64,000 bases of DNA from Streptomyces sp. NBC_00370 (GCF_036084755.1 NZ_CP107968.1:1178001-1242000); one strand, 5' to 3'. Positions 1 through 8,165 are shown, numbered from the stretch's first letter. Notes: a model not told the origin generated them from the sequence alone. Program-made: numbers and translations.

Positions 1-1
1 C

Positions 2-757
2 CCGTACGAGGACACCCAGCGGCTGGGGTACGTGTCGGTCGGCGGCCACTACAACCTGCACAACTTCACCGCCGCCTGGCAGCAGGCCGAACTGCCGCAC
101 TACTTCTGGAACTCGGCGCTCATCACGGTGCCCGCGCTGATCATCACGCTGCTGCTGTCGAGCATGGTCGCCTTCGTGGTGGCGCGGTTCAGGTTCCGGA
201 TCAACATCGCCCTGCTGGTGCTCTTCACCGCGGGCAACCTGCTGCCGCAGCAGGCGCTGATCACCCCGCTGTTCAAGATCTACCAGCTCGTCGAACTGCC
301 CAGCTGGATGGCCGAGTCGGGCAAGCTCAACGACTCCTTCCTCGGCATCATCCTGATCCACATCGCCTTCCAGACCGGCTTCTGCACCTTCGTGCTCTCC
401 AACTACATGCGCACGATCCCGGGCGAGCTGGGTGAGGCGGCGCTGGTCGACGGGGCCTCCGCCTGGCGGCAGTACTGGCAGATCGTCATGCCGCTGTGCC
501 GGCCGGTGCTCGCGGCGCTGGCGACGCTCGAATTCACCTGGATCTACAACGACTTCTTCTGGGCGACGGTGCTGATGCAGACCGGCAGCAACCGGCCGAT
601 CACCGCGGCGCTGAACAACCTCACGGGGCAGTTCTTCGTCAACAACAACCTGATCGCCGCCGCCGCGCTGATCGTCGCCGTCCCGACCCTGGTGGTGTTC
701 TTCGCCCTCCAGAAGCAGTTCGTCTCGGGTCTGACCCTCGGGTCCAGCAAGGGCTGA
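2..757 (+). CDS. Carbohydrate ABC transporter permease, 5' truncated by window
   Basis: This is the C-terminal part of an inner-membrane permease of the MalG type, which moves a sugar across the membrane with a second permease and an ATPase. The reading frame is open from base 2, so the true start lies upstream of the window. Several hydrophobic helices are visible, and the cytoplasmic EAA loop that contacts the ATPase is clear (EAALVDGASAW, encoded near 436-468). The C-terminus (LTLGSSKG) is typical of MalG-type permeases. The partner permease and binding protein should lie to the left. The substrate cannot be told from the sequence. Confidence 0.9.
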   Translation, partial: PYEDTQRLGYVSVGGHYNLHNFTAAWQQAELPHYFWNSALITVPALIITLLLSSMVAFVVARFRFRINIALLVLFTAGNLLPQQALITPLFKIYQLVELPSWMAESGKLNDSFLGIILIHIAFQTGFCTFVLSNYMRTIPGELGEAALVDGASAWRQYWQIVMPLCRPVLAALATLEFTWIYNDFFWATVLMQTGSNRPITAALNNLTGQFFVNNNLIAAAALIVAVPTLVVFFALQKQFVSGLTLGSSKG

Positions 758-781
758 CGGCCGGGGCCCCGCGGAACGGCC

Positions 782-2080
782 TTACGGAGCCGTGACCGTG
801 AGGGCTCCGCGCCGGGGTACGGCGAAGCCCTCCAGGTCGTCGCGGGTCAACCCGGTCAGTACGGCGACCTCGTCGTCGTCGAGGGCCCCGCAGTCCAGAC
901 CGCGCAGCAGATAGCCGCTGAGCGCCTTCGCCGTCGCCGGCTCGTCCATCACGTCGCCGCCCGTCCTGGCGGCGTACGCGGCGAGCCGCCCGGCGGCGGC
1001 CGACATGCCCTCGCGGTAGAAGGCGTAGACGGCCGCGTAACGGGTCGGCAGATGGCCCGGGTGCATGTCCCAGCCCTGGTAGTACGCGCGGGCCAGAGCG
1101 CGCCGGGTGAGGCCGTAGTGGAGCCGCCACGCCTCGTGGACCTGGGCGGTCGGGCCGACCGGCAGCACATTGGTCGAGCCGTCGGAGACCCGTACGCCGG
1201 TGCCGGCGGCGGCGACCTGCATGACGGCCTTGGCGTGGTCGGCCGCCGGGTGGTCGCTCGACTGGTAGGCGGCGCTGACGCCGACGCAGGCGCTGTAGTC
1301 GAAGGTGCCGTAGTGCAGTCCGGTGGCCCGGCCGCCGGCCGCCTCGATCATGCGGGCCACGGTCGCCGTGCCGTCGGCGGCCAGGATGGACTGGCTGGTC
1401 TCGATCTGGATCTCGAAGCCGATGCGGCCCGGCGCGAGACCGCGCGCCTCCTCGAACGCGGCCAGCAGCCGCGCCATCGCCGTGACCTGCTCGGCGTAGG
1501 TGACCTTGGGCAGGGTCAGTACGAGCCCCTCGGGCAGCGCGCCGGACTCCAGCAGCCCGGTGAGGAAGATGTCGAGGGTGCGGATGCCGCGCTCCCGTAC
1601 GGGCGCCTCCAGGCACTTGGGCCTGATGCCCAGGTACGGCGGCGCCGTGCCGTTCGCGAACGCCTCCTGGACGAGCCGGGCCGCGCGGGCCGCCGCAGCG
1701 TCCTCCTCGGCGTCCGGGCGGGGCCCGTAGCCGTCCTCGAAGTCGATGCGCAGGTCTTCGACCGGCTCGCGCTCCAGTTTGGCCCGTACGCGTTCGTGGA
1801 CGGGTCCGGCGAGTTCGTCGGACAGGCCGAGGACCTTCGCCAGCGACGCGGCGTCCGGGGCGTGTTCGTCGAGGGCCGCGAGTGCCTGGTCGCCCCAGGA
1901 GCGCACGGTGCCCGCGTCGAACACGTCGCCGGGCACGTAGACGGTGTGGACGGGCTGGCGGGTGCCGGGGTCGCCCGGGTAGCGCCGGGCGAGTTCCGCG
2001 TCGACCGGCGCGAGTGAGGCGCTGATCTCCGCGCTGACCGCGCCGGCGATGCTCGTGGCCACCTTCTCCTGCTGCCCCAT
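782..2080 (-). CDS. DUF6986 protein, HpcH/HpaI aldolase / citrate lyase-like
   Basis: This 432-residue protein resembles the TIM-barrel aldolase/citrate lyase beta superfamily, with acidic metal-site motifs such as RIDFEDGYG and later FEIQIETSQ. Such enzymes make or break C-C bonds in 2-keto acids or CoA esters; the substrate here is unknown. I start it at the ATG at 2080 rather than the in-frame GTG at 2086, because GGGAGG (2089-2094) lies 8 bases from the ATG but only 2 from the GTG. It is transcribed alone, under a promoter region holding a perfect inverted repeat (2106-2122). From memory, relatives in Streptomyces sit near glyoxylate/ureide genes, but nothing here proves that role. Confidence 0.75.
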   Translation of the reverse strand: MGQQEKVATSIAGAVSAEISASLAPVDAELARRYPGDPGTRQPVHTVYVPGDVFDAGTVRSWGDQALAALDEHAPDAASLAKVLGLSDELAGPVHERVRAKLEREPVEDLRIDFEDGYGPRPDAEEDAAAARAARLVQEAFANGTAPPYLGIRPKCLEAPVRERGIRTLDIFLTGLLESGALPEGLVLTLPKVTYAEQVTAMARLLAAFEEARGLAPGRIGFEIQIETSQSILAADGTATVARMIEAAGGRATGLHYGTFDYSACVGVSAAYQSSDHPAADHAKAVMQVAAAGTGVRVSDGSTNVLPVGPTAQVHEAWRLHYGLTRRALARAYYQGWDMHPGHLPTRYAAVYAFYREGMSAAAGRLAAYAARTGGDVMDEPATAKALSGYLLRGLDCGALDDDEVAVLTGLTRDDLEGFAVPRRGALTVTAP

Positions 2081-2105
2081 GGACACACCCTCCCGATTCC
2101 ACTAC

Positions 2106-2122
2106 TTCAACATTCTGTTGAA
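2106..2122. promoter_or_regulatory. Perfect inverted repeat, probable operator
   Basis: TTCAACA-TTC-TGTTGAA has two perfect 7-base arms around a 3-base spacer. It lies 26 bases upstream of the ATG of the DUF6986 gene in an otherwise GC-rich region. Size and symmetry fit an IclR- or GntR-type operator overlapping a promoter. No regulator gene is adjacent, so the controlling protein would be encoded elsewhere. Confidence 0.6.
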
Positions 2123-2173
2123 CGAAGGTATGCGGCGCCGCCGAGCCACGTCAATGGTGGCCCGGAACGCGGC

Positions 2174-2206
2174 GGGGCCGCGCGGTGGAGTGCACCGCGC
2201 GGCCCC
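2174..2206. terminator. Strong hairpin terminator of etfBA
   Basis: A perfect 14-base-pair GC stem (GGGGCCGCGCGGTG and its complement) closes a 5-base loop, GAGTG. It sits 24 bases beyond the etfA stop codon. There is no T-tract, as is common for actinomycete terminators. It also separates the etf operon from the promoter of the next leftward gene. Confidence 0.75.
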
Positions 2207-2229
2207 GTGGCCCGTGACGACGTGGCAGG

Positions 2230-3192
2230 TCAGCCCTTGCGGGTCTTGACCTCTTCGGTCAGCTGCGGCACGACGTCGAAGAGGTCGCCGACGACGCCGT
2301 AGTCGACGAGGTCGAAGATCGGCGCCTCGGCGTCCTTGTTGATCGCGACGATCGTCTTCGACGTCTGCATACCGGCGCGGTGCTGGATGGCGCCGGAGAT
2401 GCCGGAGGCGACGTACAGCTGCGGGGAGACCGACTTGCCGGTCTGGCCGACCTGGTTGGAGTGCGGGTACCAGCCGGCGTCCACGGCGGCGCGCGAGGCG
2501 CCGACAGCCGCGCCGAGCGAGTCGGCCAGCGCCTCGATGACGGCGAAGTTCTCGGCGCCGTTGACGCCACGGCCGCCGGAGACCACGATCGCGGCCTCGG
2601 TCAGCTCCGGGCGGCCCGTCGACTCGCGCGGCGTGCGGGAGACGACCTTGGTACCGGTGGCGGCGGCGCCGAAGGAGACGGAAAGAGCCTCGACGGTGCC
2701 CGCGGCGGCGGCGGGCTCGACCGGCGCCGAGTTCGGCTTCACGGTGATGACGGGCGTGCCGGTGGAGACCCGGGTCTTGGTGGTGAAGGCGGCGGCGAAC
2801 GCGGACTGCGTGGCCACCGGGCCGCCGTCGCCGGCCTCCAGGTCGACCGCGTCGGTGATCAGACCCGAGCCGATGCGTACGGCGAGGCGGGCGGCGATCT
2901 CCTTGGCCTCGGCCGACGAGGGCAGCAGCACGGCGGCGGGCGACACGGCGTCGTAGGCGGCCTGCAGCGCGTCGACCTTCGGCACGACGAGGTAGTCGGC
3001 GAACTCGGCGGCCTCGGCGGTGAGTACCTTCACCGCGCCGTGCTCGGCGAGCGTGGCCGCCGTGTCGGCGGCGCCCGCGCCGAGCGCGACGGCGACGGGC
3101 TCGCCGATCCGGCGGGCCAGCGTCAGCAGTTCCAGGGTGGGCTTGCGGACGGCACCGTCCACATGGTCGACGTAGACGAGAACTTCAGCCAT
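2230..3192 (-). CDS. etfA: Electron transfer flavoprotein alpha subunit
   Basis: EtfA binds FAD and, with EtfB, carries electrons from acyl-CoA and related dehydrogenases to the respiratory chain. The 320-residue length is normal. The C-terminal FAD domain is clear, with SGISGAIQHRAGMQ followed by AINKDAEAPIFDLVDYG, and the region before it has the SGGRG motif. The start ATG at 3192 has AGGAG 5-6 bases upstream. It is the second gene after etfB, but the 156-base gap between them contains a perfect 12-base palindrome (3291-3302), so separate control of etfA is possible. Confidence 0.96.
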   Translation of the reverse strand: MAEVLVYVDHVDGAVRKPTLELLTLARRIGEPVAVALGAGAADTAATLAEHGAVKVLTAEAAEFADYLVVPKVDALQAAYDAVSPAAVLLPSSAEAKEIAARLAVRIGSGLITDAVDLEAGDGGPVATQSAFAAAFTTKTRVSTGTPVITVKPNSAPVEPAAAAGTVEALSVSFGAAATGTKVVSRTPRESTGRPELTEAAIVVSGGRGVNGAENFAVIEALADSLGAAVGASRAAVDAGWYPHSNQVGQTGKSVSPQLYVASGISGAIQHRAGMQTSKTIVAINKDAEAPIFDLVDYGVVGDLFDVVPQLTEEVKTRKG

Positions 3193-3290
3193 TGCTACTC
3201 CTGCGCGAGATGTCCGGACTCGGTCCGGGAGGGCGGTTCGACCGCGAGGGCCGGGTGGGGCGGAGTCGTTCGGAGTCAGCCGCGCCGGTC

Positions 3291-3302
3291 ATTGCATGCA
3301 AT
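3291..3302. promoter_or_regulatory. Palindrome between etfB and etfA
   Basis: ATTGCATGCAAT is a perfect 12-base palindrome about 100 bases upstream of the etfA start. A degenerate copy (ATTGCATACAGC, 9 of 12 matching) lies at 4174-4185, upstream of etfB. The repetition suggests a protein-binding site, but no regulator can be named. Confidence 0.4.
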
Positions 3303-3348
3303 CAGCGTACGATTGCGCGATCCGGGTGGGCGGGACTCCCGAATCAGC

Positions 3349-4134
3349 TCAGATGAACTTCTGGCTCACCAGGAACTCCGCGAGCTGCTTGCCGCCGTCG
3401 CCCTCGTCCTTGACGATCGTGCCCGCCGTACGGGCCGGGCGCTGCGCCGCAGAGTCGACAGCGGTCCAGGAGCCGGCCAGCCCCACCGTGTCCGCCTCGA
3501 TGTCCAGGTCTTCCAGGTCCAGCGTCTCCACCGGCTTCTTCTTCGCGGCCATGATGCCCTTGAAGGAGGGGTAACGCGCCTCGCCCGACTGGTCGGTCAC
3601 CGACACGACGGCCGGCAGCGACGCCTCCAGCTGCTCGCTCGCCGCGTCGCCGTCCCGGCGGCCCTTGACCGTGCCGCCCTCGACGGAGACCTCGGAGAGC
3701 AGCGTGACCTGCGGGACGCCGAGCCGCTCGGAGAGCATCGCGGGCAGCACGCCCATCGTGCCGTCGGTGGAGGCCATGCCGCAGACGACCAGGTCGTAGC
3801 CGGTCTTCTCGATGGCCTTGGCCAGCACCAGCGACGTACCGAGGACGTCGGTGCCGTGCAGTCCGTCGTCCTCGACGTGGACGGCCTCGTCGGCGCCCAT
3901 GGACAGCGCCTTGCGCAGCGCGTCCCTGGCGTCCTCGGGCCCGACCGTCAGGACGGTGACCTCCGCGTCGTCGGCTTCGCCGGCGATCTGCAGCGCCTGC
4001 TCCACCGCGTACTCGTCGAGTTCCGACAGCAGACCGTCGACATCGTCCCTGTCGACGGTCAGGTCATCGGCGAAGTGCCGGTCGCCGGTGGCGTCGGGCA
4101 CGTACTTCACACAGACAACGATCCTCAAGCTCAC
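3349..4134 (-). CDS. etfB: Electron transfer flavoprotein beta subunit
   Basis: EtfB binds AMP and pairs with EtfA in the FAD-containing electron carrier used by beta-oxidation and amino acid catabolism. It has the normal length of about 261 residues. It opens with IVVCVKYVPD and contains VCGMASTDGTMG and the DLDLEDL-like recognition region (VETLDLEDLDIEADTVG), as in the family. The GTG start at 4134 is preceded by TAGGAGA. It is the promoter-proximal gene of an etfB-etfA operon. A second palindrome (4238-4253) lies about 105 bases upstream. Confidence 0.96.
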   Translation of the reverse strand: MSLRIVVCVKYVPDATGDRHFADDLTVDRDDVDGLLSELDEYAVEQALQIAGEADDAEVTVLTVGPEDARDALRKALSMGADEAVHVEDDGLHGTDVLGTSLVLAKAIEKTGYDLVVCGMASTDGTMGVLPAMLSERLGVPQVTLLSEVSVEGGTVKGRRDGDAASEQLEASLPAVVSVTDQSGEARYPSFKGIMAAKKKPVETLDLEDLDIEADTVGLAGSWTAVDSAAQRPARTAGTIVKDEGDGGKQLAEFLVSQKFI

Positions 4135-4237
4135 GCCGGCTCTCCTACTACGTCGTCATTTCCGGGCTGCCTCATTGCATACAGCATAGGTGCCCCATGG
4201 GGCGGCCGGTCAGGGAGACCGGCGCACCGGCAAGAAT

Positions 4238-4253
4238 ATTACTCGTCAGTAAT
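4238..4253. promoter_or_regulatory. Inverted repeat upstream of etfB, TetR-type operator candidate
   Basis: ATTACT-CGTC-AGTAAT has perfect 6-base arms in a locally A/T-rich patch upstream of etfBA. TetR-family regulators of fatty acid degradation in actinobacteria use short A/T-containing palindromes of about this size, and etf genes are natural members of such regulons. The link to that family is inference. Confidence 0.5.
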
Positions 4254-4337
4254 TCCATCCTTGTGTACCTCGTGCCCAGTAAGCAAGCGCTCATAACTGT
4301 GACCTTGCCAACGGGTTATCGCAAGCACGGACGCCCT

Positions 4338-4358
4338 GGCGCGCCGGGCGGGCGCGCC
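4338..4358. terminator. Hairpin after the flavin reductase gene
   Basis: GGCGCGCC-GGGCG-GGCGCGCC forms a perfect 8-base-pair stem starting 3 bases beyond the stop codon at 4361. There is no T-tract. This is a probable intrinsic terminator. Confidence 0.5.
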
Positions 4359-4360
4359 GC

Positions 4361-4867
4361 TCAGTCGCGCAGGGCGTTGAACCGTCCCTGGTGGTACAGC
4401 AACGGCCGTCCGGAGCCCGCGGGATCGCCCACGACCGCCTGGGCCACGACGATGCGGTGGTCGGCCGCGGGTATCCGCGCGACGACCCGGCAGACCAGCC
4501 AGGCCAGTACGCCGTCGAGCACCGGCACGCCCTCAGGTCCGGTGCGCCAGGAGGTGGGCGACGCGAAGCGGTCGGCGCCGCTGCGGGCGAAGGTGGCGGC
4601 CAGCGCGCCCTGGTGCTCGCCGAGTATGTGCACCCCGACATGGCCGGCCTCCGCGATCACCGGCCAGCTGGACGAGCCGGTGCCCACGCCGAAGGAGACC
4701 AGCGGCGGTTCGGCGGCGACGGAGTTGAGCGAGGTGGCGGTGAAGCCGACCGGGCCCTCGCCGGCGGCGGTGATGACGGCCACTCCGGCCGCGTGCTGCC
4801 GGAAGACGGAGCGGAGCAGATCGGCCGAGGCGAGCCGGGGGGTGCCAACGCCGTGCGTCGCCGTCAT
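4361..4867 (-). CDS. Flavin reductase-like domain protein
   Basis: This 168-residue protein belongs to the flavin reductase-like family, which binds FMN or FAD and often supplies reduced flavin to two-component monooxygenases. Family features are the N-terminal FRQHAAGVAVITA, the flavin-binding GFTATSLNSVAAEPPLVSF, and the late PLLYHQGRFNAL. The ATG at 4867 has GAAGGA 8 bases upstream. No monooxygenase is nearby, so its partner cannot be named. It appears monocistronic. Confidence 0.85.
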   Translation of the reverse strand: MTATHGVGTPRLASADLLRSVFRQHAAGVAVITAAGEGPVGFTATSLNSVAAEPPLVSFGVGTGSSSWPVIAEAGHVGVHILGEHQGALAATFARSGADRFASPTSWRTGPEGVPVLDGVLAWLVCRVVARIPAADHRIVVAQAVVGDPAGSGRPLLYHQGRFNALRD

Positions 4868-4955
4868 CGAGCCGTCCTTCTGCGAGGGGTTACGAACGGG
4901 TCCGTGACCCCTGTTCAGCGTGACGAGGCGGGCCGGGCGCAGTCAAGTGCGCACT

Positions 4956-5375
4956 TCACACCGCCGCGCCGAGCGCCGCGATCACGTCCACCTTGCGCGG
5001 CTGCCCAGCCGCGCGCCGGACAATCCGCCCGGTCGCGTCGAGCACCAGCACCGTGGGGGTCTTCATGATGCCCAGCTCACGGACCAGTTCGAGCCGCTGC
5101 TCGGCGTCGAGTTCCACGTGGGAGACGCCGTCGACCAGCTCCGCCACCTCGGTGAGGGTGCGTCTGGTCGCCCGGCAGGGCTGGCAGAAGGCACTGGAGA
5201 ACTGTACGAGCGTGGCCCGCGCGCCCAGCTCCGCGCCCAGGTCGCCGGAGTCGAGCCGCCGCTCGCCGTCGTCATCGCGCACCTTCAGCCTCCCGTCGGC
5301 ACGGCGGTGCAGCAGCCCGAACACGCTCGCGGCCACGAGCACGGCGGCGCACACCACGAGCCCAGTCGTCGTCAT
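4956..5375 (-). CDS. Membrane-anchored thioredoxin-like protein
   Basis: This 139-residue protein has one N-terminal transmembrane helix (about residues 5-22) and an extracytoplasmic thioredoxin fold. The redox pair is C64-Q-P-C67, followed by the cis-proline motif KTPTVLVLD. The CQPC centre differs from the classical CGPC, so its redox potential may differ. It is divergent from a DUF4395 membrane protein, a family often found beside thioredoxin-like genes in actinomycetes, which suggests a shared role in envelope thiol redox. No clear ribosome site precedes the ATG at 5375. Confidence 0.85.
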   Translation of the reverse strand: MTTTGLVVCAAVLVAASVFGLLHRRADGRLKVRDDDGERRLDSGDLGAELGARATLVQFSSAFCQPCRATRRTLTEVAELVDGVSHVELDAEQRLELVRELGIMKTPTVLVLDATGRIVRRAAGQPRKVDVIAALGAAV

Positions 5376-5450
5376 GGACCGGTTCAGCGTTCACAGAACC
5401 GCAAAATATTCCCGGGCCGCCGGACGCCCGGGGTAGGCGATGCTGGTGGG

Positions 5451-5867
5451 ATGGACATCGACATCAGAGGGCCCCGCTTCGGAGCGGCCGTCACCACGCT
5501 CGTACTCGCCGTGGTCCTCGTCACCGGCAGCGGCTGGCTGCTGGTCTGGCAGACCCTGTGTTTCGCCGTCGGCGCCGCCGCCGGCGTGTCGCGTTCGCCG
5601 TACGGCTGGCTGTTCCGCACCGTCGTACGTCCGCGCATCGGCCCTGCCCGGGAGTTCGAGTCCCCCGCTCCCCCGCGCTTCGCGCAGGCCGTCGGGTTCG
5701 GCTTCGCGGCGGTCGGTCTCGTGGGCTACTTCTGGGGTCCGCAGTGGCTCGCTCTCGCGGCCACCGGGTGCGCGCTGGCCGCCGCCTTCCTCAACGCGGT
5801 CTTCGCCTACTGCCTGGGCTGCGAGATGTACCTGCTGTTCCGGCGGACGGCTCCGGGCCTGCGGTGA
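5451..5867 (+). CDS. DUF4395 membrane protein
   Basis: This 138-residue protein belongs to DUF4395. It is mostly hydrophobic, with about four transmembrane helices (one pair near residues 12-42, another near 75-115), and has the family motif FAYCLGCEMYLL, whose CxxC-like cysteines may take part in redox chemistry. I start it at the ATG at 5451 because the region upstream in this frame is only a shadow of the opposite-strand thioredoxin gene. Function is unknown. The divergent thioredoxin is the likely functional neighbour. Confidence 0.8.
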   Translation: MDIDIRGPRFGAAVTTLVLAVVLVTGSGWLLVWQTLCFAVGAAAGVSRSPYGWLFRTVVRPRIGPAREFESPAPPRFAQAVGFGFAAVGLVGYFWGPQWLALAATGCALAAAFLNAVFAYCLGCEMYLLFRRTAPGLR

Positions 5868-6008
5868 CGTGACGAGAATCTCTCCTGACGCGCACAAGAG
5901 GACTGGCCACGGCGGCGCGTATGGGGCACCATCGGCCCAATGCCGAAAACCTACGGCTGCGTAACTTCCGCTGGGAGAACCTCCCCGGAACAGAAGGGTC
6001 CTCCCCAG

Positions 6009-6737
6009 ATGGCAGAGCTCGTCTATCGGCCGGTCATCGGCGTCGCCCGTACGTGGTTCAAGGCGCTCGACCTGAAGATCGACACCCAGGGGACCGAGAA
6101 CATCCCGCGCTCCGGCGGGGCCGTCCTGGTCAGCAACCACATCAGCTATCTGGACTTCATCTTCGCCGGCGTCACCTCGCTCCCCCAGAAGCGCCTGGTG
6201 CGCTTCATGGCGAAGGAATCGGTCTTCCGGCACCGGATCTCCGGTCCGCTGATGCGGGGCATGAAGCACATCCCCGTCGACCGCAAGGAAGGCGAGAAGG
6301 CGTACGCCGACGCGCTGCGTTCGCTGCGCTCGGGAGAGATCGTCGGGGTCTTCCCCGAGGCGACCATCTCCCAGTCGTTCACGCTCAAGAGCTTCAAGTC
6401 GGGCGCGGCGCGGCTGGCGCAGGAGGCCGGGGTGCCGCTGATCCCGATGGCGCTGTGGGGCACCCAGCGGCTGTGGACCAAGGGCAGGCCGCGCAACTTC
6501 CGGCGCAACCACATCCCGGTGACGATCCGGGTCGGCGAACGCGTCGAGGCGCCGGCCGACCAGTACGCGGGCGCCATCACCCGGCGGCTGCGCGAGCGCG
6601 TGCAGGAGCTGCTGGAAGCGGCGCAGCGCGCCTATCCGGTCCGTCCCAGGGACGCGTCGGACACCTGGTGGGTGCCGGCGCATCTGGGCGGTACGGCGCC
6701 GACGGCGGCCGAGGCACGCGAGGCCGAGACGAGCTGA
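6009..6737 (+). CDS. 1-acyl-sn-glycerol-3-phosphate acyltransferase family protein
   Basis: This 242-residue PlsC-type acyltransferase should transfer an acyl chain to lysophosphatidic acid or a similar acceptor at the inner face of the membrane. The catalytic H-x4-D is H44-D49 (NHISYLD). The glycerophosphate-binding block is FPEATIS (115-121), where the usual FPEGTRS has Ala and Ile in place of Gly and Arg, so acceptor specificity is uncertain. An in-frame ATG at 5940 would add 23 non-conserved residues, so I prefer 6009. It is monocistronic and followed by a strong terminator. Confidence 0.88.
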   Translation: MAELVYRPVIGVARTWFKALDLKIDTQGTENIPRSGGAVLVSNHISYLDFIFAGVTSLPQKRLVRFMAKESVFRHRISGPLMRGMKHIPVDRKEGEKAYADALRSLRSGEIVGVFPEATISQSFTLKSFKSGAARLAQEAGVPLIPMALWGTQRLWTKGRPRNFRRNHIPVTIRVGERVEAPADQYAGAITRRLRERVQELLEAAQRAYPVRPRDASDTWWVPAHLGGTAPTAAEAREAETS

Positions 6738-6750
6738 CGCGTCCGGGCGG

Positions 6751-6776
6751 GCCGACGCGGGCGCGCCCGCGTCGGC
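6751..6776. terminator. Bidirectional hairpin terminator
   Basis: A perfect GC palindrome of 12-base arms (GCCGACGCGGGC with its complement, 2 bases between) lies between convergent genes ending at 6737 and 6797. It would fold as an 11-base-pair stem with a tetraloop from either strand. Confidence 0.7.
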
Positions 6777-6796
6777 GTCGGCGCACCGCGCTGTCC

Positions 6797-7489
6797 TCAG
6801 CGCACGGGGTGCACGGTGATCCGCGCTGCGGGGCTCAGCTTCCGCAGCCACTCCGCGAGTTCGGCGCCCGCCGCTTCGAGTTCGTCCGGTGCCAGCGGCG
6901 CCAGCCCCTCCAGCAGGAAGAGCGCGTCGGTCGACGTCCCGGTGAGCCGGGTGCGGGTGCCCTGGCGCCAGTTCCAGCGCCGGCAGGTGACGCCTTCCTC
7001 GTCGCGCCAGACGACCTCGCCCGGCTCGGGGTGCTCCACCGCCGGCTCACCGCCCGCCGCCGTGGCGAACGGCTCGTCGCCGGTGGCCCGTACGAGCCGC
7101 ATGGGGCCGACGACGCACGCGGTGTCCTCGCCGCCGACCGGGATCAGCCGGGCGACGCTGATCGCGTTGTAGAGGTCGACGAGCAGATTGATCCGGGGCA
7201 GCCCGGCGTCGGACAGCGCGCGCTTGGCCAGCGCCTCCGCCGAGTTGCGGGTGCGGGACGGCTTCGCGCCGAAGGCGCTGTACGCCGCACGCCACGCCGC
7301 CATGTGCGGGTCCTCGTGCGGCGCGCGCCCGTCGAGCAGCGCGGTGAGCCGCCGGACCGCCTCGTCCAGCAGAGCCGAACTGTCGGCGTTGCTGGGGCCG
7401 TTCACCAGGCCGTGGGCCTCGACGGCGAGATGGCTGAAGCCGGGGACGAGGGTGCGTACCTCGTCCGAGACGATGAGGGTCTGGCTCAT
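6797..7489 (-). CDS. Free-standing B3/B4 tRNA-binding domain protein
   Basis: This 230-residue protein is built of the B3/B4 domain, which forms the editing module of phenylalanyl-tRNA synthetase beta chains. Stand-alone versions are thought to act in trans, clearing mischarged aminoacyl-tRNA, although many are uncharacterised. Features include NLLVDLYNAISV and the later DALFLLEGLAPL. The ATG at 7489 gives a start like that of homologues; an in-frame GTG at 7513 overlaps the upstream stop codon by 4 bases (GTGA) and would fit translational coupling. It forms a two-gene operon with the transglutaminase-like gene. Confidence 0.82.
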   Translation of the reverse strand: MSQTLIVSDEVRTLVPGFSHLAVEAHGLVNGPSNADSSALLDEAVRRLTALLDGRAPHEDPHMAAWRAAYSAFGAKPSRTRNSAEALAKRALSDAGLPRINLLVDLYNAISVARLIPVGGEDTACVVGPMRLVRATGDEPFATAAGGEPAVEHPEPGEVVWRDEEGVTCRRWNWRQGTRTRLTGTSTDALFLLEGLAPLAPDELEAAGAELAEWLRKLSPAARITVHPVR

Positions 7490-7509
7490 GACGGGTGCGT
7501 GCCTCGGCT

Positions 7510-8127
7510 TCACAGGGCGGACGGCAGCGTCCGCCAGAGATGGGGCCGGTCGACGGCGGAGCGCAGGGCGTTCAGCACGACCGGGTGCGGTGCAGGATAG
7601 AGTACCGGATAGTCCATCTCGTTACACTCGGGCCGTACGGTCCAGGCAAGCCGCTCGCCGTCCACCGAGAACCGCGCGTCCACGCCGGGTTTGTTGCCGC
7701 GCGGATCCTGCCGGTGCCACCCCGCCCCCTCGCGTCCTGACAGCCGGACGGCCACCAGACCGTGCAGCACCGGGCTGGTCCCGTCGTCGTCGGCGAGACG
7801 CTGGTAGCAGAGGGCGGCGGGGACGGCGCGGGCCCGCAGCAGGGCGGTCAGGGCGTGGGCCTTGGCGAAGCAGCTGCCGGTGCGCTCCCGCAGCACGTCC
7901 GACGCGCGCCAGGTGACGCGCGGGTCGCCGGTGTCGGCCGAGTGCGGAACGGTGTCACGGACGAACGTGAAGGCCGCCTCGGCGTATGCGTATGCGTCAC
8001 TGCCGGCATGGCCGAGGCGGGCCGCCGTCTCGCGCACCAGGGGGTGGTCATGGTCGATGACCTCGTCGGCGGCCAGATAGGCCGCGACGTCGGGGACCTG
8101 CTGGATCAGCCGCATACCCGCCGACAC
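7510..8127 (-). CDS. Transglutaminase-like family protein
   Basis: This 205-residue cytoplasmic protein has a transglutaminase-like cysteine fold. The catalytic triad candidates are C86 (GSCFAKAHAL), H122 (VLHGLVAVRL) and D141 (WHRQDPRGNKPG). Members of this family are usually proteases or amidases rather than true protein cross-linkers. Two starts are possible, GTG 8127 and ATG 8115, and neither has a strong ribosome site. The stop codon overlaps an alternative start of the B3/B4 gene, so the two are probably co-translated. Confidence 0.82.
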   Translation of the reverse strand: MSAGMRLIQQVPDVAAYLAADEVIDHDHPLVRETAARLGHAGSDAYAYAEAAFTFVRDTVPHSADTGDPRVTWRASDVLRERTGSCFAKAHALTALLRARAVPAALCYQRLADDDGTSPVLHGLVAVRLSGREGAGWHRQDPRGNKPGVDARFSVDGERLAWTVRPECNEMDYPVLYPAPHPVVLNALRSAVDRPHLWRTLPSAL

Positions 8128-8140
8128 TAATCGGCGGGCC

Positions 8141-8165
8141 GACCGGAATCAATGAATTTCCGGTC
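8141..8165. terminator. Hairpin between transglutaminase and threonine aldolase genes
   Basis: GACCGGAA and TTCCGGTC form a perfect 8-base-pair stem around a 9-base A/T-rich loop. It lies 32 bases beyond the threonine aldolase stop codon and only 14 bases before the transglutaminase start. It may end the upstream operon or serve as an operator for the downstream one. Confidence 0.5.
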
